A stretch of DNA of 64,000 nt, taken from assembly GCF_003339505.1 (NCBI RefSeq), contig NZ_QPIW01000001.1, positions 248,001 to 312,000 on the forward strand, written 5' to 3'. Source of the stretch: Runella aurantiaca (GTDB lineage Bacteria > Bacteroidota > Bacteroidia > Cytophagales > Spirosomataceae). This document shows, in pieces, positions 36,268-44,291 of the stretch (positions within the stretch are counted from its first letter, which is position 1; each line of letters opens with the position of its first letter). Both the position numbers and the translations under genes were made by a program. The notes under the pieces were generated by a model. The model was not told the DNA's origin and ran no database searches. It saw only the letters and a program-made list of their open reading frames with translations.

Positions 36268-37302
36268 TTAACGTCCTTGCGGGATTCCTTTGGTTTCCCA
36301 AGCTTGCAAAATCTGCTTCAACTGCTTGTATTCAATCAAAAAACCGTCGTGACCGTAGAGTGAGTCAATTTCTTGGTACTCAGCATCGGGAATGTGTCGG
36401 GCGAGGAATTTTTGTTCGCTGGGTTGGAATAAAATATCCGAACTGATGCCCACCACCAGCGTATGCGCTTTTACCAGCGAGAGGGCATTGGTTACGCTCG
36501 GACGGTTGCGGCCCACGTTGTGCAAATCCATCATGCGAGAAAGTGTCCAGTAAGAAAACGCATTGAAGCGGTGAGCCAATTTATCGCCTTGGTACTGCTG
36601 ATAGGTAGCGGCGCGGAAATGATCGGTTTGTTCGTTGCTGTCGCGGGCTTGGGTAAAGTCGTAGGTGTCATAATTGCGGTACGACAGCAGCGCAATGGAG
36701 CGCGCCACTTTCATGCCTTCGATGCCTGCGTCGGGGCGGGCTTCTTGCCAAGTGGGGTCGGCTTTGATGGCCATGCGCTGAGATTCATTGAACGCAATTC
36801 CCCACGGTGAGTGGAGGGCATTGGTGGCAATCAGGACCAGTTTTTCGATTAAATCGGGTTTGATAATGGCCCATTCGAGGGCTTGCTGCCCGCCCAAAGA
36901 GCCGCCCGCCAAGGTATGAATGTGCTCAATGCCGAGGTGCTCACGCAGCAGTTCAAAAGCGTAGATATTGTCCCGGATGGTGATGTCAGGAAAACTCTGA
37001 AAGTAAGGCGCTTTTGTTTTGGTGTTGATACTCAGGGCGTTGGTGGAGCCGTAGTGCGAGCCGAGCACGTTTACGCAGATTATAAACCAATCCTTGGGGT
37101 CATAATGAAGTCCAGGGCCAACCAACCCATCCCACCAATCGGTGGGGTCAGAGCTGCCCGTGAGGGCGTGGCAAATCCATAAAACATTGCTGCTGTCGGC
37201 GTTGCGGGTGCCGTGGGTAGTGTACGCCAATTGGAAGCCTGCCAGTTCGCCGCCCAGTTCCAAAGGAAACGTGTAAGGATATTTGAATAAAGTAACTGCC
37301 AA
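36268..37302 (-). CDS. metX: Homoserine O-acetyltransferase
   Basis: A 344-residue alpha/beta hydrolase-fold enzyme that makes O-acetylhomoserine from homoserine and acetyl-CoA, the first dedicated step of methionine synthesis. Seen are 'LWICHALTGSSDPTDWWDGLVGPG', 'CVNVLGSHYGSTNALS', the nucleophile elbow 'LAGGSLGGQQALEWAI', and C-terminal Asp/His in 'VGISSDILFQPSEQ' and 'SLYGHDGFLIEYKQL'. The only in-frame start is TTG at 37302, preceded three codons earlier by TGA. A SAM-I-like riboswitch lies upstream, which fits regulation by S-adenosylmethionine. Confidence 0.94.
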   Translation of the reverse strand: MAVTLFKYPYTFPLELGGELAGFQLAYTTHGTRNADSSNVLWICHALTGSSDPTDWWDGLVGPGLHYDPKDWFIICVNVLGSHYGSTNALSINTKTKAPYFQSFPDITIRDNIYAFELLREHLGIEHIHTLAGGSLGGQQALEWAIIKPDLIEKLVLIATNALHSPWGIAFNESQRMAIKADPTWQEARPDAGIEGMKVARSIALLSYRNYDTYDFTQARDSNEQTDHFRAATYQQYQGDKLAHRFNAFSYWTLSRMMDLHNVGRNRPSVTNALSLVKAHTLVVGISSDILFQPSEQKFLARHIPDAEYQEIDSLYGHDGFLIEYKQLKQILQAWETKGIPQGR

Positions 37303-37485
37303 GGTTCAAAAACAATTAAAAGTGGTTTTGTTGTTTCAGCGTTTTCAATTTCCAAGGGATAGTAACGGCCCAGTACATCTTAACGAAAAGATGACAAACG
37401 TGTGTTGCGCAAAAGGCGCATGTGTTTTTCCGGGAATCTTAACATGAATGTTTCGATTTATATCCCCTGAGGGTCGTTTTTGCGA

Positions 37486-37580
37486 CCGCTTAGGTAGGAA
37501 TTAGCACCTTATCTCGTGTATTTGGAAACAGGTTGCCAGAGGTTCGCGGAGCCTATTCTCTCCCCCCTTCTTTATAAATC
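37486..37580 (-). promoter_or_regulatory. SAM-I-like (S-box) riboswitch upstream of metX
   Basis: On the minus strand the leader shows a G-rich start, 'ggctccgcgaacctctggcaacc' spread over 37531-37553 with the GGCAACC at 37531-37537, and 'aaggtgctaattcc' at 37497-37510. These are the two most conserved S-box blocks. A GGTCG/CGACC hairpin follows at about 37474-37489 and may belong to the expression platform. The remaining leader to 37303 (about 170 nt) shows no gene. metX sits where S-box switches usually act. Confidence 0.85.
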
Positions 37581-37699
37581 AATCGCTGTGCATAATAGAA
37601 GCAACTGACTTGATGGTGCAATATTACAGCGCAAAGGGCTGAATCCAAAATAAATCAGAAAAAACTCGTTGTTCCAATCCAAATTTCTTCATCTTATTG

Positions 37700-37707
37700 T
37701 AGATTTG
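37700..37707 (+). promoter_or_regulatory. -7 element of the DUF721 gene
   Basis: TAGATTTG, a perfect TAnnTTTG, 24 nt before the start codon. No convincing TTTG lies at the -33 distance. Confidence 0.5.
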
Positions 37708-37731
37708 TCGTAGCAAACTCTGCCCATAAAT

Positions 37732-38052
37732 ATGGTTTACCGTTTTAAAAAAGAAAATGCAGCCCGCCGTCCGGGGGTGACTACCGTGGGCGATGCCATC
37801 AATAAAATGTTGGAAATTTACCGTCTACGCGGGAAATTTGATGAGTCGTCGGTGAAAGTGTACTGGGAAAAACTGGTGGGCAAAGAGATTGCTTCGCGTA
37901 CTTCGGATATTTACGTAAAAGACAAAGTTCTGTTTCTGCGACTGGACTCGGCCCCTCTGGCCAACGAATTGGTGATTGCCAAACGCAAACTCATCCAATC
38001 CCTCAATGACTCCTTTGGGTATGAATTGATTACGGATATTGTGTTTATTTAA
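37732..38052 (+). CDS. DUF721 protein (DciA-like)
   Basis: A 106-residue protein of the DUF721 family: 'TTVGDAINKMLEIYRLRGKFDESSVKVYWEKLVGKEIASRTSDIYVKDKVLFLRLDSAPLANELVIAKRKLIQSLNDSFG'. Members include DciA, a loader of the replicative helicase, but Bacteroidota versions are short and untested. The last 27 codons are duplicated almost exactly at 42826-42907, marking the left edge of an island. Confidence 0.9.
   Translation: MVYRFKKENAARRPGVTTVGDAINKMLEIYRLRGKFDESSVKVYWEKLVGKEIASRTSDIYVKDKVLFLRLDSAPLANELVIAKRKLIQSLNDSFGYELITDIVFI
37969..38050 (+). repeat. Left copy of 82-bp direct repeat (3' end of DUF721 gene)
   Basis: It matches 42826-42907 with 79 of 82 identical bases and no gaps. Differences are aaacgc/aaatgc, atccctc/atctctc and gggtat/ggttat. 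This copy lies inside the intact gene. Confidence 0.93.
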
Positions 38053-38176
38053 AGGACTGATAGAATGCCTGCAAAATCATTTTAATCTTGCGCAAAGTGG
38101 TGATTTTGTTCAAAGAACGCTGAAATTGACTTGGATTTGCAGGAATGTTGATTTAGCGATTTTCCCGGCTAGGCAC

Positions 38177-38205
38177 AACGGCTGGCGCTTGGCGCCGTTT
38201 TTTTG
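38177..38205 (+). terminator. Terminator after DUF721 gene
   Basis: An aacggc...gccgtt hairpin followed by seven T on the plus strand. It lies inside the left end of the island. Confidence 0.75.
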
Positions 38206-38232
38206 TGTTGCGCCTGCGGCAGAAAAATGGAG

Positions 38233-40314
38233 CTAAGTGTTTGTTACCACTTGTGCATTTGTATTTGTTGCAATCTGGTCGCTTTCAATTCCAAAAAGTT
38301 CATTTATTTTATCAAACAATGGTATAAAATCTTGAAAATCTTCTTGTGGTAAGTTAGAGAATTTTTCTACAGCTTTAGGCTTTAAAGATTCCTTCATTTT
38401 ATAATAAGTTTTATCAAGAATTGATTTCGTTTCAACACAATTTAATTCTTGCAGTTTTGCTAGATTTATTAGATTTTCAATCTCAACAAAACTTGTAAAT
38501 GCTCCACTTTTTATATCGCTTGTAAGAGATTCTAACCTTTCTGGTATTGGTAACAATAAAGAATAAAAACAATTATGTTTTTTCCGCTTTTTATAAAGGC
38601 CTGTTCTCTTATCACCTAAAATTGGATCATTCCAAGCACCCTCACATCTATTTTTTAGCAGATAAAAATTTTTACAACCTTCCTCATCATAATCGAATAA
38701 CCCAATAATTTTTTTATCGTCATAACCATCTGTAGTTGTCATACTTAGAATTCCACCAACTGACCCAGCTCCACCACTTCTTCGAATTACAAAAGGAGCG
38801 TTTTCAGCAAACACATTATCCAAAGTTTCTTTTTGGAATTCGATACCTTTACATTTTAAAAAGCCAATTTTATAGATTGCTTCATAAATATCTTCAACAT
38901 ATAAAATTGGTTTTTGTAATTCTTCTATTTTATTTTTGGCACTCTCAAGTTGTTCTATACTTTTTAAATAGTCTTTGTTTAATTCCTTGTAGATTTGTTT
39001 TTGTTGAATTAATGTCAGGTTAGCAGAATTGATTTCTAGAATTTGACGTTCAATGTTTTTTTGAAGACTTTCAATTATTCTTGCTTCGTAAATAATTCCT
39101 AAGTCATCACATAAATCTTCCCAAGTGTTATTGTTTTCAATATACCTTGTAACAAGAGATGTATTATTTGTATCCGAATTCTTCCAAACACGGTAAATGG
39201 CAATATCACTTGATTTTTTAGTTGTCGGTAATTTATTTAGGGCTTCTGTTTTTCTAAGTTGTCCAGTAATTTTTTTATTATCAATAATACTCTGTTCTTC
39301 AGATGTAAAAGCTCTTTTAATTGCCAAAAACTCCATTGTATGAGTCGTGATAAAAATTTGATATTTTCTAGAATAATTGAATTGAAATTCATCTTTCAAT
39401 TTCCTAATATTCTTGGACTCGTATGAATTTTCAGGTTCTTCGAAACCCCAAATAATATTTTTTGTTGAATTTTTGGATATTTCGTCAAGAATTTCAGGAA
39501 TGAACCTAGCTTGAACACCGTCACCTCTTTCAAATAATGAAATTTCATTTTCAGTCATTACTGATAATGTTCTAAAAAAATCAACTAAAGTAGATGGGAT
39601 ATGAAAACTTGCTTCAACACCAGTACTGTTTTTGAAATTTTCAAATAATTCGTCAGTTTCTGTCTTTAAAATCTCATTGAATTTTTCAGAAGAATCCCGA
39701 AATCTATTTTTTTTAGATTTGTCACCTTTTTCAAAAAGATAAGTTTGAAGTTTTGTGAAAAGATGGTTGAAAAATTGACGATCTTTAATTGCTGGTATAT
39801 ATTCAAATTGGAAGTTTTTAAGAAAAGCTGTTGTTTGAGCTTTATTCAAATCCCCCTGATAACTATAATCCCCTTGGAAACTGTTTTTTTGCGAATACGT
39901 TCTTGAAATCCAAAATTCTGTAGGCAATCCTCTTTGTTTTGTTGGATTATTAAAGAATAATTTAATTGAAATTACCTCGTCTGACCTTCTTAAATCCTTT
40001 GGTTTTTCATTTCCACCACTTTCATTTAATAATCTTACCCGTTCATTCTCAATTTTTTTTCTTTCTTCAATATCTTTATCAAAACGATTTGATACAATTT
40101 TCGAAAAATCTCTTTCTTTTTCAAAACGAATACCGGGCGAAATTTCATTATTGAAAAATAAATTTAATGCTCTTAAAACATTTGATTTTCCTGAGTCATT
40201 TGAACCAGAAAATACATTTATATCTTTTAATTCTTCAATTCGAACTTTTTCTTGGTCTTTTCCTCCATCGAATGAGCGAAAGTGTTTTATTTCAATTTTT
40301 GATATTATATCCAT
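38233..40314 (-). CDS. OLD-like ATP-dependent nuclease (AAA ATPase plus TOPRIM-like domain)
   Basis: A 693-residue protein. The N-terminal SMC/ABC-type ATPase has Walker A 'GSNDSGKSN' (residues 37-45), 'NIIWGFEEPENS' as Walker B near 291, and 'IFITTHTMEF' as H-loop. A coiled-coil-like segment (~415-465) precedes a C-terminal region with 'ILYVEDIYEAIYKIGF' (~470) and 'IIGLFDYDEEG' (~540), placing a Glu and a D-x-D as in TOPRIM nucleases. OLD-family proteins act in phage defence; those paired with a UvrD-like helicase are Gabija, but no helicase gene is adjacent, so this would be a solitary OLD type. The coding DNA is much more AT-rich than its neighbours, [18 protein letters not shown]. Nuclease activity is inferred. 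Confidence 0.7.
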   Translation of the reverse strand: MDIISKIEIKHFRSFDGGKDQEKVRIEELKDINVFSGSNDSGKSNVLRALNLFFNNEISPGIRFEKERDFSKIVSNRFDKDIEERKKIENERVRLLNESGGNEKPKDLRRSDEVISIKLFFNNPTKQRGLPTEFWISRTYSQKNSFQGDYSYQGDLNKAQTTAFLKNFQFEYIPAIKDRQFFNHLFTKLQTYLFEKGDKSKKNRFRDSSEKFNEILKTETDELFENFKNSTGVEASFHIPSTLVDFFRTLSVMTENEISLFERGDGVQARFIPEILDEISKNSTKNIIWGFEEPENSYESKNIRKLKDEFQFNYSRKYQIFITTHTMEFLAIKRAFTSEEQSIIDNKKITGQLRKTEALNKLPTTKKSSDIAIYRVWKNSDTNNTSLVTRYIENNNTWEDLCDDLGIIYEARIIESLQKNIERQILEINSANLTLIQQKQIYKELNKDYLKSIEQLESAKNKIEELQKPILYVEDIYEAIYKIGFLKCKGIEFQKETLDNVFAENAPFVIRRSGGAGSVGGILSMTTTDGYDDKKIIGLFDYDEEGCKNFYLLKNRCEGAWNDPILGDKRTGLYKKRKKHNCFYSLLLPIPERLESLTSDIKSGAFTSFVEIENLINLAKLQELNCVETKSILDKTYYKMKESLKPKAVEKFSNLPQEDFQDFIPLFDKINELFGIESDQIATNTNAQVVTNT

Positions 40315-40364
40315 AGAACGTTATAATATTATGTGTTTAGTTCTTTGCATTAGTGGTAACATCT

Positions 40365-40392
40365 GTATATACGCTACTTTTGGCGTATATAC
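40365..40392. promoter_or_regulatory. Operator-like palindrome upstream of the OLD-like gene
   Basis: A perfect 10-bp inverted repeat gtatatacgc (40365-40374) and gcgtatatac (40383-40392), loop tacttttg. It is 50 bp before the start of the OLD-like gene. A regulator for it is not encoded nearby. Confidence 0.55.
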
Positions 40393-40433
40393 CTCCCAAA
40401 CGAAGTATCTACGCCACAAACTACCTCAAATAT

Positions 40434-40466
40434 AAAAAACAGCAGGATGTTTCCAACCCGCTGTTG
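40434..40466 (-). terminator. Terminator of the GH43 gene
   Basis: An aacagcagg...cccgctgtt hairpin with one mismatch, followed by six T on the minus strand, just past the GH43 stop. Confidence 0.8.
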
Positions 40467-40485
40467 CTGAATGATAAAACGAACC

Positions 40486-41928
40486 TCAGTGAGGCCTAAA
40501 ATTCCATTTAGAATTATCGCTGTTAAAATCAAATTCTGCCAATGTCGGTGTGCTGTCGCCTGAAGATACCAGCGCTAACTTTTTTCCTGAATTAAGAACT
40601 ACCTTCGGCATAATTCTATAAGTACCATCCGTCAATTGATCGATGCGCCATAGCTGTTCGGGCGCGCCCGTAAATGCTGGTACTGTTATTACTTCTGCAT
40701 CGGCCGTGGCCGCCAATGCCCGCTCTGTACCTGCCAATACAATTTTATAATAAGGTCCGCCCAGATACCCTGTCGTATCAGGCGCATCGGTGATCGTCCA
40801 TTGTTGATGGGGACGGGACATGTAGTCGCCTATCCTCAAGTTAATGTTACCTGCGGGCCAGTTTTTCATTACGTCGGCTAATTGCTGCGCTGGAACGGGT
40901 TTTATGGGTTCATTATTAGGCTGGTTAAATCCTCGTGGTGCATTTGGCATTCTGGTAAAATCAACGGCCAACTCTAAGCCATAGCCTCTGCGTACGGATT
41001 CGATTTCATAGGTGCCTTCTTTAAACTTTTCTCCTGCCACAGGCCATCCATCTTTCCAAACCACGGGGAGAATGCCTAATACGCTTCGCCCCCCCTGCGC
41101 TAAATCAGCTTCGTAATGGAGGGACATTTTTTCAACGCCTTGCTCCAAAATGATGTGTCCAAAATGCCCTGGGCCTATTAATCCTCCACGGGTAGCCACC
41201 ACCATTTTACCGCCACCTTCCAACATACTTCTTCCAACATTGTCGAGGTAAGGGCCGGTTATTTTTTTTGAACGACCCACCACCACATTGTAGGTAGAGT
41301 TGGCTCCGTCGCAACAACTGCCATGCGTGGCAAGCAGGTAGTACCAACCGTCGCGGTAGACTAACGTGCTGGCTTCACATACGATGGCTACATCGACGGG
41401 TTTATTGCCTGCCTTGAGTTTTCCCGTTTTGGGGTCTAATTCTATCAGACGGGTGTAACCGAAATAGGTACCGTAGGTGAGCCACAGGCGTCCGGTCGTC
41501 GGATCCAGCATCACGCCGGGGTCAATGGCGTCGTTTTCTTCGTAGCCATCCGACGTTGCTACGACAATCGGTTCAGAATATTTAAAATCAGGAGACTTTG
41601 GGTCCAATGTCTTGTTCCACATGGTCAGAATCGCTCCTTTGTGGTTGGGTGAACCGCCGGTTGCGCCATAGATGACAAGGTAACGCTCCCCGATTTTGAT
41701 GACATCCGGAGCCGCACCGCCACCCGGTCTTACCCCGCCACCATGCCATGTCCAACCATCGTTGGAAATTAATCCGCCACCGCCCGTGCCGAATGTGTAA
41801 TACTTGCCGTCACATTCAGCGATGGTTGAGGGGTCATGGATAAAGGGTCTTCCGACCTGTGCAGTTACGGTTTGTGTTATTAATAAAGCGAATAAGGTTG
41901 TCAGGCCGGGTATGTTGACTCTTTTCAT
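40486..41928 (-). CDS. Secreted GH43 glycoside hydrolase (arabinan endo-1,5-alpha-L-arabinosidase-like)
   Basis: A 480-residue protein with signal peptide (ending 'ALLITQTVTAQ'). The five-bladed propeller of GH43 shows all three catalytic acids: Asp in 'FIHDPSTIAEC' (~31), Asp in 'ENDAIDPGVMLD' (~137) and Glu in 'VCEASTLVYRDGWYYLL' (~185). 'HGSCCDGANSTYNVVVGRS' is typical of arabinanases. A C-terminal ~130-residue beta-rich domain may bind carbohydrate. Expected to cut arabinan outside the cytoplasm. It probably forms a unit with the upstream secreted protein. Confidence 0.88.
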   Translation of the reverse strand: MKRVNIPGLTTLFALLITQTVTAQVGRPFIHDPSTIAECDGKYYTFGTGGGGLISNDGWTWHGGGVRPGGGAAPDVIKIGERYLVIYGATGGSPNHKGAILTMWNKTLDPKSPDFKYSEPIVVATSDGYEENDAIDPGVMLDPTTGRLWLTYGTYFGYTRLIELDPKTGKLKAGNKPVDVAIVCEASTLVYRDGWYYLLATHGSCCDGANSTYNVVVGRSKKITGPYLDNVGRSMLEGGGKMVVATRGGLIGPGHFGHIILEQGVEKMSLHYEADLAQGGRSVLGILPVVWKDGWPVAGEKFKEGTYEIESVRRGYGLELAVDFTRMPNAPRGFNQPNNEPIKPVPAQQLADVMKNWPAGNINLRIGDYMSRPHQQWTITDAPDTTGYLGGPYYKIVLAGTERALAATADAEVITVPAFTGAPEQLWRIDQLTDGTYRIMPKVVLNSGKKLALVSSGDSTPTLAEFDFNSDNSKWNFRPH

Positions 41929-41969
41929 GTACTAACTTGTTGTAATTAGCTTAAACAGACTACTTTCTA

Positions 41970-42719
41970 TTATTCGTAACTGATGCTGAGGTTTTTTACG
42001 GGTGTTCCTTTTTCATCTAAAAAACGAACACAGAAATTAGCCATCCCCGGTCCGTTTATTACCGCCCCTCGGACGATGTTCTTTCCCTTTTTTAGCGTTA
42101 ACCGTGCAGAGGTGCCATTATCGGCAATCATATCCCTGTCGCCGGAAAGCAGCAAGGCTTCCTGACCATTCAGCCACCACATGCTTCCGGAATTGCATCC
42201 AGCAGCCATCCTGACGTTTTTGATTTCTTCGGGGCAATCGATGACCGTCACAAGCCAGACAAGTATGCCGTATTTGGGTTTGTTAAGGGCGTAGGTAAAA
42301 TGGTATAAATTAAAGTTGAACGCCTTGCTGTCCAGCGCATACCACTTCAGTTCCTGATTTCCCACTTTTACCGTTTCGCCATTTTTGGGAACGGTGGTGT
42401 AATCGCCTGAAAAATTATCGGTAGAAAATGTTGTTTTGAGGTAGTTGTCGGTGAATATATTATTTCTGACAATATCTTTCTTTACTGGTTCCAGCACCAG
42501 CCAACGTTGAATAAACCCCTTGGCATCTGGTGCTTTTGCGGCGGCAGAAGCGAGCGTGAAGTGTTTGGACAAGGTATGGGTCGTATCGCCTTTTATCGGT
42601 ATGGGAGGGAGGGGTATTCTTGGTCCTGGACCCGGGCCCTGTGCCAAAGCACTTATTTGTAATCCTGATAAAACGACAAAAATGATAACCGAACACAAGG
42701 TCTTGAGTTTGCTGTTCAT
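41970..42719 (-). CDS. Hypothetical secreted protein, partner of the GH43 gene
   Basis: A 249-residue protein with signal peptide (ending 'SGLQISALAQ') and a Pro/Gly-rich linker. The C-terminal ~110 residues ('FHFTYALNKPK'-like strands, 'GSMWWLNGQEALLLSGDRDMIADN' and 'LTLKKGKNIVRGAVING') resemble a galactose-binding-like domain in which a small protein sheet carries a ligand on the 'WLNG' turn. No catalytic motif is seen. It is 41 bp upstream of the GH43 gene on the same strand, so it may help bind or process the same polysaccharide. Confidence 0.65.
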   Translation of the reverse strand: MNSKLKTLCSVIIFVVLSGLQISALAQGPGPGPRIPLPPIPIKGDTTHTLSKHFTLASAAAKAPDAKGFIQRWLVLEPVKKDIVRNNIFTDNYLKTTFSTDNFSGDYTTVPKNGETVKVGNQELKWYALDSKAFNFNLYHFTYALNKPKYGILVWLVTVIDCPEEIKNVRMAAGCNSGSMWWLNGQEALLLSGDRDMIADNGTSARLTLKKGKNIVRGAVINGPGMANFCVRFLDEKGTPVKNLSISYE

Positions 42720-42825
42720 TGCAGATTTCTTTCGTAATGATTGTTGCTTCTACATTAAGCACAGTTTACGAAAACCTACTCAACAACGGGGCTAAAATGG
42801 ATCTTGGCTCTATCGGCCCATTAAT

Positions 42826-42907
42826 TTGGTGATTGCCAAATGCAAACTCATCCAATCTCTCAATGACTCCTTTGGTTATGAATTGATTACGGATATTGTG
42901 TTTATTT
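42826..42907 (+). repeat. Right copy of 82-bp direct repeat (DUF721 3' remnant)
   Basis: 79/82 identical to 37969-38050. It would encode only the last 26 or 27 DUF721 residues ('LVIAKCKLIQSLNDSFGYEL...'). Upstream bases (42805-42825) show only weak likeness to the gene. It ends five bases before the HlyD stop codon. Confidence 0.93.
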
Positions 42908-42911
42908 GAAG

Positions 42912-44240
42912 CTATCGCCTGTTGATGAGCCTTTTTACTTCATAAAACATCCGTTCTGCCACACGTAACTCTTCGGTGACGATTTCGGCTGAGGCATTTA
43001 ATCCATTTTTGAACGGAAGCGTTTTGTGCGAAGAGGTCTGTAACCCTTTGGGCAAAGAGATGATGGCCCTGAAAGTACTGTCGGAGGAGGGTATGCTGGC
43101 AATATGTTGAACTTTTCCTTCGACGATTCCGAATTGCTCATACGGATAGCTCTGAAACTTCACCAATACCCGCTGTCCGGGCTTGACTTTCCCTGTATTG
43201 GTTTGAGGGATGTGCGCCTCCCCAAAATAGTTTTTCTGCGAAGCTCCAATGTGAAACAGAATCTCATCATTTTTAACATTCTGGTCTTCCTGCCAAAGCG
43301 CCGCAAAAGACACGAGACCATCTTTGGGTGCGATGAGCAAAAAACGGGCTTTCCATGCTCCAATTGCCGCCCGTAATGTGCTGAGTGCTTGGGCAAATTG
43401 TGCTTTTTGGTCGTTGGCCTGTTTGCTGAGTTCAGCCAATTCCTTTTGTTTTTGGGTTTGTGCGGTTCGATTGCCAGTGAGGCTCATTTCTAGTTGCTTC
43501 AGGGGCAATTGTTTAGCCAAGTAATTTCGTTCTTCACGGTTGTATTCTACGGGGGCAATTACTTTCCCCGCAAAAAGTGTCTGGTGCATTTTAAACTCTT
43601 TTTCGGCCAAAGCAAGTTCCTTTTTTTGAATGTCAAGCTGCTCCGCCAATTGCTCACGGTTTTGTTGTAAATCGGTCAGTTCGGCGTGTAAGAAATTGGT
43701 TTTTTGGAGGAGGTAGCCATTGGCAAAAAGCGTAGCGGTCTCGGAAAACTGTTGCATAAATGTTTGATAGTCGGCCTGTAACTCCCCCAGTTGACGAAAG
43801 TCTCCGGGGTGGAAAGAAGCAAGGGCTTCAAAACGTTGTGCTTGTACCCACTGGGCCAAGGTTTCCAGTTGTTTCTCCAGCGTCAATACTTCGCGGTGCG
43901 AAGCGGTGCTTTCCAAATAGGCCAACAACTGCCCCCGCTGCACGTGCTGATTATCTTTAATCCACACTTTGACCAAGCGACCGTTGGTTTTGGCTACTAC
44001 TGGTTTGGGTACGTCATCGGACGTGAGCCGAAACGGGGCGATGACTAGCTCGGGGTAGTGAATGAACCAACTTAAACCTATGATTCCAACCAAAATCACG
44101 AGAAAAAGTGTATTGCCCCACCGAACAGCCCACGGGGGAGTGTGGCCAAGCACTTCTTGAATTTCTTCACTGCGAAGTTCTTCAAACAGCGCGGCACCTT
44201 CGGGGCGGTCGGTGAATAAGTGATTTTCCTCCTTTGTCAT
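42912..44240 (-). CDS. HlyD-family membrane fusion protein for peptide export
   Basis: A 442-residue protein with a cytoplasmic N-terminus, one membrane helix (~residues 45-67), then 'VVAKTNGRLVKVWIKDNQHVQRGQLLAYLES' (first lipoyl half), a long coiled-coil hairpin (~105-270), and 'KDGLVSFAALWQEDQNVKNDEILFHIG' (second half) with the beta-barrel 'VKPGQRVLVKFQSYPYEQFGIVEGKV'. It links an ABC exporter to an outer membrane channel in type I secretion. It lies 51 bp after the C39 ABC transporter, its expected partner; no TolC-like gene is in the cluster. Confidence 0.92.
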   Translation of the reverse strand: MTKEENHLFTDRPEGAALFEELRSEEIQEVLGHTPPWAVRWGNTLFLVILVGIIGLSWFIHYPELVIAPFRLTSDDVPKPVVAKTNGRLVKVWIKDNQHVQRGQLLAYLESTASHREVLTLEKQLETLAQWVQAQRFEALASFHPGDFRQLGELQADYQTFMQQFSETATLFANGYLLQKTNFLHAELTDLQQNREQLAEQLDIQKKELALAEKEFKMHQTLFAGKVIAPVEYNREERNYLAKQLPLKQLEMSLTGNRTAQTQKQKELAELSKQANDQKAQFAQALSTLRAAIGAWKARFLLIAPKDGLVSFAALWQEDQNVKNDEILFHIGASQKNYFGEAHIPQTNTGKVKPGQRVLVKFQSYPYEQFGIVEGKVQHIASIPSSDSTFRAIISLPKGLQTSSHKTLPFKNGLNASAEIVTEELRVAERMFYEVKRLINRR

Positions 44241-44291
44241 TTCTATTATTTTGTCATTTCGTAGAAATCCAACCCCTTTCCCTTCAATGAC

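Noticed and set aside
38233-42825. Gabija or another two-gene defence system
   Set aside because: The OLD-like gene has no helicase neighbour; the adjacent genes are a glycoside hydrolase and a secreted protein.
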